Source of the DNA: Bacillota bacterium
GTDB taxonomy: Bacteria; Bacillota; Clostridia; Peptostreptococcales; Acidaminobacteraceae
Length of the DNA: 64,000 nucleotides
Reading direction: 5' to 3'
NCBI GenBank assembly: GCA_025210655.1
Contig: JAOARG010000044.1
Coordinates: 62,001-126,000, forward strand
Positions within the stretch are counted from its first letter, which is position 1, and each line of letters begins with the position of its first letter. Of the stretch, positions 45,946 to 55,109 are shown in pieces. A program made the position numbers and the translations under genes. The notes beneath the pieces are model-generated. The model saw only the letters and a program-made list of their open reading frames with translations. It was not told where the DNA came from and did no database searches.

Positions 45946-46030
45946 TTGCTTATGATATTAAAAGATGATAAGATATATCAGGAAATAAATATATGTATAG
46001 TCAAGAGCTTATGAACAAGCTCTTTTTTTA
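45946..46030 (+). promoter_or_regulatory. Promoter and terminator-attenuator in front of the first ABC-F gene
   Basis: TTGCTT (45946-45951), 17-bp spacer, TAAGAT (45969-45974). The short leader contains AGGAAA and an ATG at 45993, then a hairpin AAGAGCTT/AAGCTCTT (46003-46010 and 46017-46024) that runs into a T7 tract: a complete intrinsic terminator before the ABC-F start at 46053. Antibiotic-responsive attenuation is well known upstream of ABC-F resistance genes. Confidence 0.7.
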
Positions 46031-46052
46031 CTTTATAAAGGAGATAAATAAA

Positions 46053-47795
46053 ATGATTTTTGCTGAAAATATATCTTTTTCTTTTCCTCAAAAAGACCTT
46101 TTTAATAATGTATCTTTTACCTTAGAAAATGGTCAGCACTGTGCTTTTATTGGTAGCAGTGGTAGTGGAAAGACTACTATGGCAGATATAATAATGAATC
46201 CTGATAAATATATGTTTGATGGAAAGCTTGAAATTGATCCTACTTATAAAATAGGATATGTAAGTCAGTTCCCTAATATCAATAGAAATGATACTACTAG
46301 CGTCTTTGAATTTTTAGGTGAAGTATTTATTGAATGTGAGAATGAAATCACTAGAATTTGTGCAAAAATGGAGTCTGGTGAGAATATAGAAAAACTAATG
46401 GAAGATTATCAAGATGCCCTTGATAGATTTGATGCTTTAGGTGGAAGTGATTACGAAAGTAATATCCTAAAAAAGTTAGCCCTAGCTGAACTTACTTCTC
46501 TTAAAGATCAAACAGTAGCTAGTCTAAGTGGCGGAGAGTTTAAACTTCTTCAAATCATGAAAGAAATGCTTCTTAATCCTGATTTAATTATTATGGATGA
46601 GCCAGATGCATTCCTTGACTTTGAGAACATGAATGCCCTTAAGAATCTTATAATTAACCATAAGGGAACTTTACTAGTTATCACTCATAACAGATATCTA
46701 TTAAATCACTGTTTTGACAAGATTATGCATCTTGAAAATAAAGAGTTGCAAGAGTTTGACGGCACTTATGTTGATTACAATCTTTCACTTCTAAATAAAA
46801 AAATTGAACTTCAAGAGTTATCTATTGCTGATGACCTAGAAATTGAAAGAAATGAGCTGCTGATAACTAGATTAAGAAAAATTGCTACTCTTAACTCTGA
46901 AGCTGCAAGGGGTAAGGCTCTTAAGGCTAGAGTAAAAATACAGGAAAGACTTCTTGCAAGAAGAATAAAAGCTCCTTTTGTAAGAATCAACAAACCAAAG
47001 ATTAATCTAATTACTGATAATGAAGTTGCAGATGATATTGCACTTAAGGTAACTGACCACTCAATTACTTATGATGAAACAATCATAGACAATGTCAACT
47101 TCGAGATAGGATCTAGGGACAAAGTTGCAATCGTTGGAATAAACGGTTCAGGAAAAACATCTATGCTTAAGGATATTTATAGGAATGATTCTCCTTCAAT
47201 TGTACTTGGAGAAAACATCTGTCCTGTATACCTTTCACAGCTTCATGATGAAATACTTGATGATAACAGCAAGGTAGTTGAAGAATTCAGAGACCTTAAT
47301 TTTGAAGGAAGTAGAGCTATTAGAGCTTACCTTAGAAGATTTGGTTTCAACAAAGATATCGGTAGCCAAAAAGTAAGTAGCCTTTCAGGTGGAGAAAAAA
47401 ACATACTTCAACTTGCTAAGATTTCTGCCAATAGTACAAACATGCTACTACTTGACGAACCAACAAGTCATCTTGATACCTATTCACAAATTGCCCTTGA
47501 AGAAGCAATTCAAGCATACAACGGTACAATACTAATGGTATCCCATGATTACTATACAATAGTAAATTCAATGGATTATGTACTTCTAATAGAAAATAAA
47601 ACTATTAGAAAAATGACAATAAAGAAATTCAAAAGAATGATTTATAAGAAACACTTTGATAGAGACTATCTTGAATTTGAAGCAAAGAAAAAGTCAATCG
47701 AAACTAGGATTGAACTTGCCCTAAATAACAGGGATTTTGAGTCAGCTAAGAAAGTTATTGATAGTTTAGAAGAATTAATTAAAGAATTTAATTAG
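46053..47795 (+). CDS. ABC-F family ribosome-associated ATPase
   Basis: A 580-aa protein with two ABC domains and no membrane part. The first has Walker A GSSGSGKTT (34-42), signature SLSGGEFKLL and an unusual Walker B region MDEPDAFLDFENM where DEPTNHLD is normal. The second has GINGSGKTS, LSGGEKNILQ and LLDEPTSHLD. The interdomain linker is helical and basic (RGKALKARVKIQERLLARRI, residues about 285-305). ABC-F proteins bind the ribosomal E site, and some protect from antibiotics. I start at the ATG at 46053 (AAAGGAG). The in-frame extension to 45993 runs through the attenuator. Confidence 0.85.
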   Translation: MIFAENISFSFPQKDLFNNVSFTLENGQHCAFIGSSGSGKTTMADIIMNPDKYMFDGKLEIDPTYKIGYVSQFPNINRNDTTSVFEFLGEVFIECENEITRICAKMESGENIEKLMEDYQDALDRFDALGGSDYESNILKKLALAELTSLKDQTVASLSGGEFKLLQIMKEMLLNPDLIIMDEPDAFLDFENMNALKNLIINHKGTLLVITHNRYLLNHCFDKIMHLENKELQEFDGTYVDYNLSLLNKKIELQELSIADDLEIERNELLITRLRKIATLNSEAARGKALKARVKIQERLLARRIKAPFVRINKPKINLITDNEVADDIALKVTDHSITYDETIIDNVNFEIGSRDKVAIVGINGSGKTSMLKDIYRNDSPSIVLGENICPVYLSQLHDEILDDNSKVVEEFRDLNFEGSRAIRAYLRRFGFNKDIGSQKVSSLSGGEKNILQLAKISANSTNMLLLDEPTSHLDTYSQIALEEAIQAYNGTILMVSHDYYTIVNSMDYVLLIENKTIRKMTIKKFKRMIYKKHFDRDYLEFEAKKKSIETRIELALNNRDFESAKKVIDSLEELIKEFN

Positions 47796-47799
47796 TCTA

Positions 47800-47830
47800 A
47801 TACGAGGTTGTCGGAAAATCCGACAACCTC
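47800..47830. terminator. Bidirectional terminator between ABC-F and uracil permease genes
   Basis: GAGGTTGTCGG (47804-47814) pairs with CCGACAACCTC (47820-47830), with T-rich sequence on the plus side. Confidence 0.85.
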
Positions 47831-47837
47831 TATTTAT

Positions 47838-49085
47838 TTAATTACCTTCAGGAATTACTAAATTTAGTATTATTCCAACTATTGCAGCAAGTGCCATTCC
47901 TTCTATCATAAAGTGAACTTCTCCAATTGTAATTGGAAGTTCCGCCCCACCTAGTCCTAAAATCAGAATAACTGCAGCTATTATTAGATTTCTTTGTTTT
48001 GTAAAATCAACCTTTTTCTCAACAAATGTTCTTGCACCTATTGCTGCAATCATACCAAAAATAATAATTGAGATTCCACCTACTATAGCGGAAGGTATAG
48101 TTCCAATTAAAGCTCCAAGTGCTGGAGAGAATCCTAATACTATAGCCACACATCCTGCTATTCTCATAATAATAGGATCCCACACTTTAGTTAATGCAAG
48201 GACACCTGTGTTTTCAGAGTAAGTCGTATTTGCTGGTCCACCAAACATTGCTGATACCGCAGTAGCAACACCATCTCCTAAAAGAGTTCTATGGATACCT
48301 GGTTCACTTAAGAAATCCTTTTCTACAGTAGCGCCAATAGCCATAACATCTCCAAAGTGCTCGATTACCGTAGCTAGAGCAACAGGTGCAACCATCATTA
48401 TTCCAGTTAAAGAAAACTTAGCCATAGTAAACTTTGGAAGTCCAACTAATGAAACCCCTTGAAGTGATGAGAAATCAACGTTGCCTGTTACTACAGCTAG
48501 CAAATATGCCCCAACTAAACCGACAAGTACCGGAATCACCTTTATAAAACCTTTTCCGAAAATACTAAGTACTGTAACAATAGAAAACGCTACTATTGCA
48601 AGCATCCAGTTCTCCGAAGCCATTCCAATAGCAGTCGGAGCCAACTTAACACCAATAACTAGGATAATAGATCCCGTTACAATTGGTGGGAATACCTTTA
48701 TCACCTTTTCTACACCAAACACATATACTAACCCAGCTACAATCAAATAAATCATACCTGCTACGACCAAACCTCCTTGAGCATATGCTAGATCTCCGGT
48801 AGCTTGACCAACAGCAATAATTGGCGCAATAAAGGCAAATGAAGACCCAAGGAAAGCAGGTACCTTACCCTTTGTAATCAGATGGAACAATAAAGTTCCT
48901 ATTCCACACATAAGTAAACTTACAGAAACATTTAAACCAGTCACAAGGGGAACAAGAACAGTAGATCCAAACATAGTAAAAGTATGTTGTAAACCCAATA
49001 CTAACATTTTTCCAGTACCCAATTCCTTAACATTTCTAATAGCATCTTGATTATTACTTGATTTTATCTTTTCAACACTTTCCAC
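47838..49085 (-). CDS. Uracil/xanthine permease family transporter (UraA-like)
   Basis: A 415-aa nucleobase:cation symporter-2 member with about fourteen helices. Motifs are GLQHTFTMFGSTVLVPLVTG near residue 32, LGSSFAFIAPI, GGPANTTYSENTGVLALT and a long helical C-terminus. The sequence resembles UraA/PyrP most, so proton-coupled uracil uptake is likely. Start GTG at 49085 with GGGAGG upstream. No pyrimidine genes are adjacent and I see no PyrR-type attenuator. The leader instead has two perfect short palindromes. Confidence 0.88.
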   Translation of the reverse strand: MESVEKIKSSNNQDAIRNVKELGTGKMLVLGLQHTFTMFGSTVLVPLVTGLNVSVSLLMCGIGTLLFHLITKGKVPAFLGSSFAFIAPIIAVGQATGDLAYAQGGLVVAGMIYLIVAGLVYVFGVEKVIKVFPPIVTGSIILVIGVKLAPTAIGMASENWMLAIVAFSIVTVLSIFGKGFIKVIPVLVGLVGAYLLAVVTGNVDFSSLQGVSLVGLPKFTMAKFSLTGIMMVAPVALATVIEHFGDVMAIGATVEKDFLSEPGIHRTLLGDGVATAVSAMFGGPANTTYSENTGVLALTKVWDPIIMRIAGCVAIVLGFSPALGALIGTIPSAIVGGISIIIFGMIAAIGARTFVEKKVDFTKQRNLIIAAVILILGLGGAELPITIGEVHFMIEGMALAAIVGIILNLVIPEGN

Positions 49086-49118
49086 ACCATAAACCTCCCA
49101 AATAAATTAAAACCACAA

Positions 49119-49211
49119 GTCGTAGAAATACCGGTATTTTTCATAATATGAAATCATAATTCGACATCGTGAATCTATTTGGAATTATATCACATCTAAT
49201 CCAATATACAA
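49119..49211 (-). promoter_or_regulatory. Promoter and structured leader of the uracil permease gene
   Basis: TTGTAT (49206-49211), 16-bp spacer and an extended -10, TGATATAAT (hexamer 49184-49189), on the minus strand. The leader can form a three-way junction: GTCG/CGAC closes (49119-49122, 49162-49165) over two palindromes, AAATACC/GGTATTT (49126-49139) and TTTCAT/ATGAAA (49139-49153). It does not match a riboswitch consensus I know. The rest of the gap to 49418 is AT-rich with nothing I recognise. Confidence 0.45.
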
Positions 49212-49414
49212 GGCTTAATTATCCATACAAAATCATGAAAAAAATCCTCTTTTAGTTCTAACTAACAAAACCCACTATATATCTTTTCTTATATATTTTC
49301 ATCTCAACAATATCATTAATCACTTCATTTAACTAAATGGTATATTTTTTTAACACTTTATGTTTACATATTTAATTTTCGAATTTTTAATCAATTTCTA
49401 TAGTAAAGACACAC

Positions 49415-49448
49415 AAAAAAAAGTATGGAAAAAATCCATACTTTTTTT
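49415..49448. terminator. Bidirectional terminator
   Basis: GTATGGA (49423-49429) and TCCATAC (49435-49441), flanked by eight A on the left and seven T on the right. The stretch up to 49556 also has hairpins (GCATTTTG/CAAAAGC-type arms near 49528-49548 and a GCCC/GGGC pair near 49498-49516). Confidence 0.88.
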
Positions 49449-49556
49449 AAAAATCTAAGCGGTTTATTTATTTTTCAAAAGAAATGGTGTGTACCCGCCC
49501 TTTTGGCCAAGGGGCTCGTAAACTGCATTTTGCCAAAAGCAAAATACACAATCAAT

Positions 49557-51932
49557 TTACACAGAACTCCAAAATTTCTCAATACTTCTACCAACTTCGC
49601 TACTATTTCTACAATATCTCATATGAGTCCATTCCTGAGGGAAAATCCTTCTGTAGTTACTATAAGCAAATCTGTCATCAATAAGAACTGCAATACCTGT
49701 ATCATCATTAGTCCTTATTACCCTTCCCACAGCTTGAAGTACTTTATTAAATCCTGGATATACATATGAATACTTAAAGCCCTTATCACTGTCTTTATCG
49801 TAATGATTCTTAATCAAGTCTCTTTCAAGACATATCATAGGAAGTCCTACACCAACAATTATTACACCACTGAGTTTTTCACCCTTTAGGTCAATACCTT
49901 CTCCAAAAATACCACCGAGTACCGACATAGCTAACATGGTTTTCTCATTATTTTCATCAAAACGATTAAGAAATTCTTCTTTTTCCTGCTCGTTAAGACC
50001 CTTTTCCTGTTTTACAATATCCATATCCTCTTCATCATATTCTTCAATGAGAATCTCCCAGACATCCTCCATGTACTTGTATGAAGGAAAGAAGACAAGA
50101 TAGTTTCCTTTTTTATGTTTTACCGCCTTAAAAATAGTCTCTACAATATCTCCATAAGAGTTTTCCCTATCCTTATATCTAGTTGAAATCCCTTGGTGGG
50201 TTATTAGACAGAGTTTTTCCTGTTCAAATGGAGATAATGCATCAAAATAGTAGCTATTCTCATCCCCACCTAATAGATTCATAAAATAATCCATAGGACT
50301 TAATGTAGCAGAGAAAAACACAACACTACTGGCATTTTTAGTATATGACATTAAATTAGTTCTAGGATTAAGACAAAAAACTTTTAATATTACTTCATCC
50401 CTACTCTTTTCATAGTAAGTAACATAGGAATCATCATATAGTTGCAATTTCTTTATAAAATCATATAAGTCAAAATAAGCTTCAAGAAGAGAATCCTTGT
50501 GTTCCCAATCGGACAAGGAGTAAAATACTTTCTCAGTTCTGTGAATTATTCCCCTTACAAGTTCCTCAACCTTATCATCATATCTTTCAAATACTAGACT
50601 TTTACAAGTCTCCATTTCTTTTCTCTTATCAATTAAGTGCTTATTAAGTTCGTCATAATATTTATATAGTTTTTTATCTTTTCCCTTGATTTTCTTCTTC
50701 AAATCCAAGACCATTTTTTTAGATATCTTAGCTGAATACATTTCCCTTGACCTGTCTACTAGATTATGGGCTTCATCTACTAAAAACACATAATTGTTTT
50801 TTGTCTTTACTTCGTCGCTTATTTCATCACTAAAGTATCTCCTCAGCATTGCCCCGGGATCAAATGCATAGTTATAATCACAAATAATAAGATCACAGTA
50901 TAGGGATATATCTAGAGAAAACTCGTATGGACAGACCATATGCTTCTGACTATACTCCATAATTTTTTCCATATCATAGGAATCCTCATCTTCAAGTATA
51001 TCCAGAAGAGCATCATTTATACGGTCATAATGTCCCTTTGCATATGGACAATAATCACCATCACATCTTTTTTCTTCATGGAGACAAATTTTATCCTTCG
51101 CCGTAATTACGATACTCTTGAGAATTAGACCATTGTCCTTTAATATGTTGACAGTATCTTTCGCTACTTCTCTACCAATAGTTTTGGCAGTCAGATAAAA
51201 TATTTTTTTATCTTTCTTTACTATTGATTTTACTGTTGGAAAAATGGTAGCAATGGTCTTCCCAGTTCCTGTAGGAGCCCTTGCAAACATCTTTTCTCCA
51301 TCAGTAACCATCTTATATACACCTTTCATTAATTTCCTCTGATTATCCCTATATCCATCAAAGGGAAATTCAAGTGTCTCAATGCTCCCTGATCTTTTCT
51401 TTTTATACTCCCCAACCAAACTGGCAAAAGCCATATATCCGTCAAGTACTTCATTATAAAATTTTCTTAATTCATCTATTGAATAATGCTTCTTAAAGCA
51501 TTTGATTTCTTTACTTTTTATATTGCAATAGCTTATCTGTACAATTATTTCATCTAATTTATGTTCTTCCATATACATGTAGGCATACATTTTCCCTTGA
51601 GCCCAGTGCATTAGATTGTAATTTTCGTGAATACCATCCATATCTATTGTAACTGACTTTATTTCATCAATAATAGGAATATCACCATCTAGAATTATCC
51701 CATCTACCCTGCCAGCTATTTCAAGTACCGTATTATCTATATTATTACATCTAGAAATTTGAACTTCAGATTCATATTTTTCATACTTCTTTTTATATTT
51801 TTTTTGTACTTCCTTATGTATTCTTATCCCATCTACAGCCCTAGCAGAACTCAAGAATACAGTCTTAATATCACCACTTCTAAGTACAAATTCAATTATC
51901 TCCCGTACTGAAATACTTATATTTTCAATCAT
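49557..51932 (-). CDS. PD-(D/E)XK nuclease - RAD3/DinG-type Fe-S helicase fusion
   Basis: A 791-aa protein from the ATG at 51932 (GAGGAG upstream). Residues about 1-175 form a PD-(D/E)XK (Cas4/RecB-like) nuclease: GRVDGIIL with Asp77, then IIDEIKS with Glu90 and Lys92, and Gln112 in WAQGKMYAY. The helicase has Walker A APTGTGKT (219-226), four cysteines for the XPD-type 4Fe-4S cluster (283, 290, 295, 334), DEAH (386-389) and the C-terminal motif QAVGRVIR. The family unwinds DNA 5' to 3'. Fusion with a nuclease suggests a repair or recombination role. It is a single gene. Confidence 0.9.
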   Translation of the reverse strand: MIENISISVREIIEFVLRSGDIKTVFLSSARAVDGIRIHKEVQKKYKKKYEKYESEVQISRCNNIDNTVLEIAGRVDGIILDGDIPIIDEIKSVTIDMDGIHENYNLMHWAQGKMYAYMYMEEHKLDEIIVQISYCNIKSKEIKCFKKHYSIDELRKFYNEVLDGYMAFASLVGEYKKKRSGSIETLEFPFDGYRDNQRKLMKGVYKMVTDGEKMFARAPTGTGKTIATIFPTVKSIVKKDKKIFYLTAKTIGREVAKDTVNILKDNGLILKSIVITAKDKICLHEEKRCDGDYCPYAKGHYDRINDALLDILEDEDSYDMEKIMEYSQKHMVCPYEFSLDISLYCDLIICDYNYAFDPGAMLRRYFSDEISDEVKTKNNYVFLVDEAHNLVDRSREMYSAKISKKMVLDLKKKIKGKDKKLYKYYDELNKHLIDKRKEMETCKSLVFERYDDKVEELVRGIIHRTEKVFYSLSDWEHKDSLLEAYFDLYDFIKKLQLYDDSYVTYYEKSRDEVILKVFCLNPRTNLMSYTKNASSVVFFSATLSPMDYFMNLLGGDENSYYFDALSPFEQEKLCLITHQGISTRYKDRENSYGDIVETIFKAVKHKKGNYLVFFPSYKYMEDVWEILIEEYDEEDMDIVKQEKGLNEQEKEEFLNRFDENNEKTMLAMSVLGGIFGEGIDLKGEKLSGVIIVGVGLPMICLERDLIKNHYDKDSDKGFKYSYVYPGFNKVLQAVGRVIRTNDDTGIAVLIDDRFAYSNYRRIFPQEWTHMRYCRNSSEVGRSIEKFWSSV

Positions 51933-52047
51933 ATTTTTCTCCTCGGACCAAAATAAAAAGCCCATACCATATAGATGATACAGACCTAACTAATTATAAC
52001 ATTCTTAAATATGTAGCTACAATATTTTATTAAAAATATCTCCTTTA

Positions 52048-52287
52048 CTAATCATATCTCGAAAAACCTACCATAGTAACTGCAAGTCCCCCAAGAACTA
52101 CCATATATTCAGCTCCACCTAAATATGAACTAGGATCTAATACTATTATTCCACCAACTAAAATAATCCCAATGCCCATTATCATAAGCTTTACAGAGCT
52201 CACTTCTTTTTCCAATATACTTTTTACCAAGAAAAACATTAGTGCCAATCCACATAGGTTAATTATTAATTCTATAGGAAACGCCAT
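52048..52287 (-). CDS. Small membrane protein of unknown function
   Basis: A 79-aa protein with about three hydrophobic helices: LIINLCGLALMFFLV, LMIMGIGIILVGGIIVL and VVLGGLAVTMVGF. It has a strong ribosome site (GGGAGGAGGGG) and is separate from the helicase gene by about 115 bp. I do not recognise a family. Confidence 0.7.
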   Translation of the reverse strand: MAFPIELIINLCGLALMFFLVKSILEKEVSSVKLMIMGIGIILVGGIIVLDPSSYLGGAEYMVVLGGLAVTMVGFSRYD

Positions 52288-52414
52288 AACTTCCCCTCCT
52301 CCCTAACTTTTGCATTATACTATGTATTTATTAACTTTTACTTAAGAAAAAACTTCCTAGAATATTATTCCTAAGCTTGGGTAAAATAACATTAAGAAAA
52401 TAAGGAGGGATAAT

Positions 52415-52936
52415 ATGCCACAAAGAGTTACTACAAAAACTGGTGACAAGGGAACCACTAGCCTATATAGTGGGGAAAGGGTATGTAAATCAAGTTCCAG
52501 AGTAGAGGCCTTTGGCACAATTGATGAAGTCAACTCATGGTTAGGGCTTATTAGAGCTTCCCTTAAGGATGAAGAACTCAAAGAAATGGTTCTAAAAATC
52601 GAAGAAAAAATGTTTGTAGTTGGTTCAGAATTAGCTACTATAAGTAAACATTTAGATATCATAATTACCACAGAAGATGTAAAATACCTTGAAGACAAAA
52701 TAGAATATTATAAGCACCATTCAAATCTTATCAATAAATTTACAATACCAGGCCGTAGTGTCATGGACGGATACTTTAACATCGCAAGAACAATTACAAG
52801 AAGAGCTGAAAGAAGAATAATTTACTTCAGTCAAAAAGAAAACATAATAATTAATAAATATCTACTTATGTATGTAAATAGGTTATCAGATCTACTTTAT
52901 ATAGTTAGTAGATTGGATTTTGATGAAACGGAATAA
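52415..52936 (+). CDS. pduO: Cob(I)alamin adenosyltransferase, PduO type
   Basis: A 173-aa trimeric ATP:corrinoid adenosyltransferase. The N-terminal KTGDKGTTSLYSGERVCKSS, preceded by TT, is the ATP-binding signature. FGTIDEVNSWLGL and the C-terminal ARTITRRAERRI motif, with the adenosyl-transfer arginines, are intact. It converts cob(I)alamin to adenosylcobalamin, the cofactor of mutases and diol dehydratases. No B12-dependent enzyme lies next to it. SD AAGGAGGG. It is followed by a bidirectional terminator. Confidence 0.92.
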   Translation: MPQRVTTKTGDKGTTSLYSGERVCKSSSRVEAFGTIDEVNSWLGLIRASLKDEELKEMVLKIEEKMFVVGSELATISKHLDIIITTEDVKYLEDKIEYYKHHSNLINKFTIPGRSVMDGYFNIARTITRRAERRIIYFSQKENIIINKYLLMYVNRLSDLLYIVSRLDFDETE

Positions 52937-52972
52937 AAAAATAGACTTTTGGGAATCCCAAAAGTCTATTTA
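52935..52972. terminator. Bidirectional terminator
   Basis: A perfect 15-bp stem, arms 52940-52954 and 52956-52970, centred on GGGAATCCC, with an A-run before it and T-rich sequence after. Confidence 0.88.
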
Positions 52973-52977
52973 TAATT

Positions 52978-53604
52978 CTACTTTCTGAATATCTTACTCA
53001 TCTGAACTTCACCATTATTATACAAATATCCAAAATCATCACTGATATTTTCAACAAATCCTTTGATAAAAGACTCCCTAAAAGTATAGTAGTACTCAAC
53101 ATCTACTCCGCTACTTTCCCAGTTGGCCTTATGGACACATTGCGAAATTTCCCAAATCATGTTATTATCATCGCTTTCAAGTATTCTATTCACCCTATCA
53201 CAAGGCATTCCTTCCAAGAGAATATTACTTAACTCATTGAATACTTCAGCAGGTGTTGAAAACTTCTTCTCAGTTATTTCTGCTATTCTCTTACCTTCAG
53301 AATAATAAACACTTCTTATTTTTTCAGCATTATCACCCTCAAGGGTAAGCTCTTTAACCAGGGCTGCTTGTCTTGACTCAGCTACAGTTATTCTATTCTG
53401 AAGCCATCCGTGAATATTTGATTGATCAATAAGTTCCTCAAGGGGTTTGTTAGGTATATAATCCCCAAATTTCTCACAAAGTTCACTGTGATACTTTAGA
53501 AGCTCATCACTTTCAAACTCCTTAACAATTTCTTTTTCAATATTTTCAAGAATAATTATCTTGTTAAATAACCACTCATGTATTGGTGCTAAAAACAAAC
53601 TCAT
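52978..53604 (-). CDS. Hypothetical soluble protein
   Basis: A 208-aa protein from the ATG at 53604 (TAAGGAG, spacing 8); a TTG two codons earlier is too close to that site. It starts MSLFLAPIHEWLFNKI and is mostly helical and acidic. The phrase HEWLFNKI near the N-terminus recurs as HGWLQNRI near residue 65, which suggests an internal repeat of about 60 residues. It has a His/Cys-bearing C-terminal part (CVHKANWESSGVDVEYYY). I do not recognise a function. Confidence 0.7.
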   Translation of the reverse strand: MSLFLAPIHEWLFNKIIILENIEKEIVKEFESDELLKYHSELCEKFGDYIPNKPLEELIDQSNIHGWLQNRITVAESRQAALVKELTLEGDNAEKIRSVYYSEGKRIAEITEKKFSTPAEVFNELSNILLEGMPCDRVNRILESDDNNMIWEISQCVHKANWESSGVDVEYYYTFRESFIKGFVENISDDFGYLYNNGEVQMSKIFRK

Positions 53605-53683
53605 AATCAATTCTCCTTATCATTATTTATGAAATCATTATACATCACTACACCTAATAAATCCGTAACCTCTGTTACCAAAA

Positions 53684-54325
53684 TTATATTTTTTCAATAC
53701 TTTCATATCTATCAAATTTATTTTCTTGAATCTTCCATATATACAAAGATGCAAGGGTATTATATGGAGAAAAGAGATTATGAAAATCATCATAATCACT
53801 CTTTTTAATTTCCCGATCAAGTTTATAAAGCCATACAAGTCCATTTTTAATTGATAAATCAGCAAAGGATAATACATTTTCCCTTCCAAGACAAAATATC
53901 AAAAACATATCCGCAGTCCATTTACCAATCCCCTTAATCTTAATTAACTCAGCTACCACATCTTCATCACTAAGCTGATCAAAATAAACCCTTGAATATC
54001 CATTATCTATAAATGCATTTGCAACATTTTTTATATATCCAGCTTTAGAATTTGAAACACCACAAGTTCTTAAGTCTTCGTGGCGAATCTCTATTATTCT
54101 TTCAGGAGAAATATCACCAACAAGTGAAACTACCCTATTCCAAATAGTATTAGCAGCTTTAAATGATAACTGTTGGTATATTATACTGTTTACAAGGGCA
54201 AGGAAGGGATCATCAATAATCTCAAACTCAACATCACCAACTAAATCAATTAATTTTCCAATGGTTACATCCATGGCTTTAAGATTACTTATATCTTCAA
54301 CTTTAGGTCTATAAATACTCTTCAT
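53684..54325 (-). CDS. DNA-3-methyladenine glycosylase II family (AlkA-like HhH-GPD)
   Basis: A 213-aa helix-hairpin-helix glycosylase: ALVNSIIYQQLSFKAA near residue 45, the hairpin IKGIGKWTADM and the catalytic aspartate in LSFADLSIKNG. It removes alkylated bases such as 3-methyladenine. There is no C-terminal Fe-S cysteine cluster, so it is not a Nth/MutY type. The SD is AGGGTG. It stands alone between the hypothetical gene and the YczE-like gene. Confidence 0.9.
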   Translation of the reverse strand: MKSIYRPKVEDISNLKAMDVTIGKLIDLVGDVEFEIIDDPFLALVNSIIYQQLSFKAANTIWNRVVSLVGDISPERIIEIRHEDLRTCGVSNSKAGYIKNVANAFIDNGYSRVYFDQLSDEDVVAELIKIKGIGKWTADMFLIFCLGRENVLSFADLSIKNGLVWLYKLDREIKKSDYDDFHNLFSPYNTLASLYIWKIQENKFDRYESIEKI

Positions 54326-54372
54326 ATAATCACACCCTAGTCTATTTTTACCCCTTTTCTAATCAATCATTC

Positions 54373-55029
54373 TTATTCTACTGGTAATTTCATAAATATA
54401 GCTAATTGATGTAACTGTCTACTAAAAATTCTATTAATCATTCCAACACATTTCCCTACTAAGATAGCTGCAATTACAGTACCTTCACGTATTCCAACAA
54501 TTTGACCCATAAAAACGAAGGATAAAGCAATAGATAAAACTACGACAATCGCATCAAAGGACACCTTTAGATTGTGAAATGGCATAGTAGTTTTTGTCTG
54601 AACTGCAATCAAAAGACCTTCAGCGGGAAGTGGCATAACATCAGCCTTAAGATATAAAACTATACCTATCCCTAAAAAAACAATGCTCACACCTAGTGTA
54701 GCTAATTGAACAATATAATTCCACGGCATATATGATGAAACTAAGAAGTCTGTATAATTAACGAAATATCCAAAAATCGTGGCAAATAATATCTGAAGAA
54801 GATTAACAACTTTAAAATTTTTCCCCAGTATTACAATTTGAATCCCCACATAAAGGGAAAACATAACAGTAATCATAGCACCAGTACTATAGCCACTTAT
54901 GAGGCTAATAACATAAGGCAAAGAAGAAACCGGCGATACACCTAAATTTGATTTAATAGATAATGTAACCCCCAAAGCCAGAAAAAACAGTCCTATACAA
55001 TATACTATGATTCTTTTAACTAAATTCAT
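54373..55029 (-). CDS. YczE/YitT-like membrane protein
   Basis: A 218-aa protein with five or six helices, beginning MNLVKRIIVYCIGLFFLALG and continuing LSIKSNLGVSPVSSLPYVIS, the pattern of the YczE family. The function is not known; in Bacillus YczE is linked to surfactin production. No ribosome site lies next to the ATG. A hairpin, GGATTCTT/AAGAATCC (about 55042-55061), lies 11 bases upstream of the ATG, with AAAGGG beyond it. The -10 TATAAT is at 55083-55088 on the minus strand. Confidence 0.78.
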   Translation of the reverse strand: MNLVKRIIVYCIGLFFLALGVTLSIKSNLGVSPVSSLPYVISLISGYSTGAMITVMFSLYVGIQIVILGKNFKVVNLLQILFATIFGYFVNYTDFLVSSYMPWNYIVQLATLGVSIVFLGIGIVLYLKADVMPLPAEGLLIAVQTKTTMPFHNLKVSFDAIVVVLSIALSFVFMGQIVGIREGTVIAAILVGKCVGMINRIFSRQLHQLAIFMKLPVE

Positions 55030-55109
55030 ATAAGATACGGGATTCTTCTTTAAGAATCCATCCCTTTCTTGTATTTTCTTACATTATATCAAATTTATTA
55101 GTTGGAGTT

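Noticed and set aside
49086-49200. Purine riboswitch upstream of the uracil permease
   Set aside because: ATTTCTACGAC resembles part of the consensus, but the conserved junction bases and kissing loops are missing.
52357-52698. 113-codon minus-strand frame with hydrophobic start
   Set aside because: It is antisense to the cobalamin adenosyltransferase gene, which has full family motifs.
53638-53889. 83-codon minus-strand frame
   Set aside because: It overlaps the AlkA-like glycosylase gene in another frame, has no ribosome site and gives no recognisable protein.
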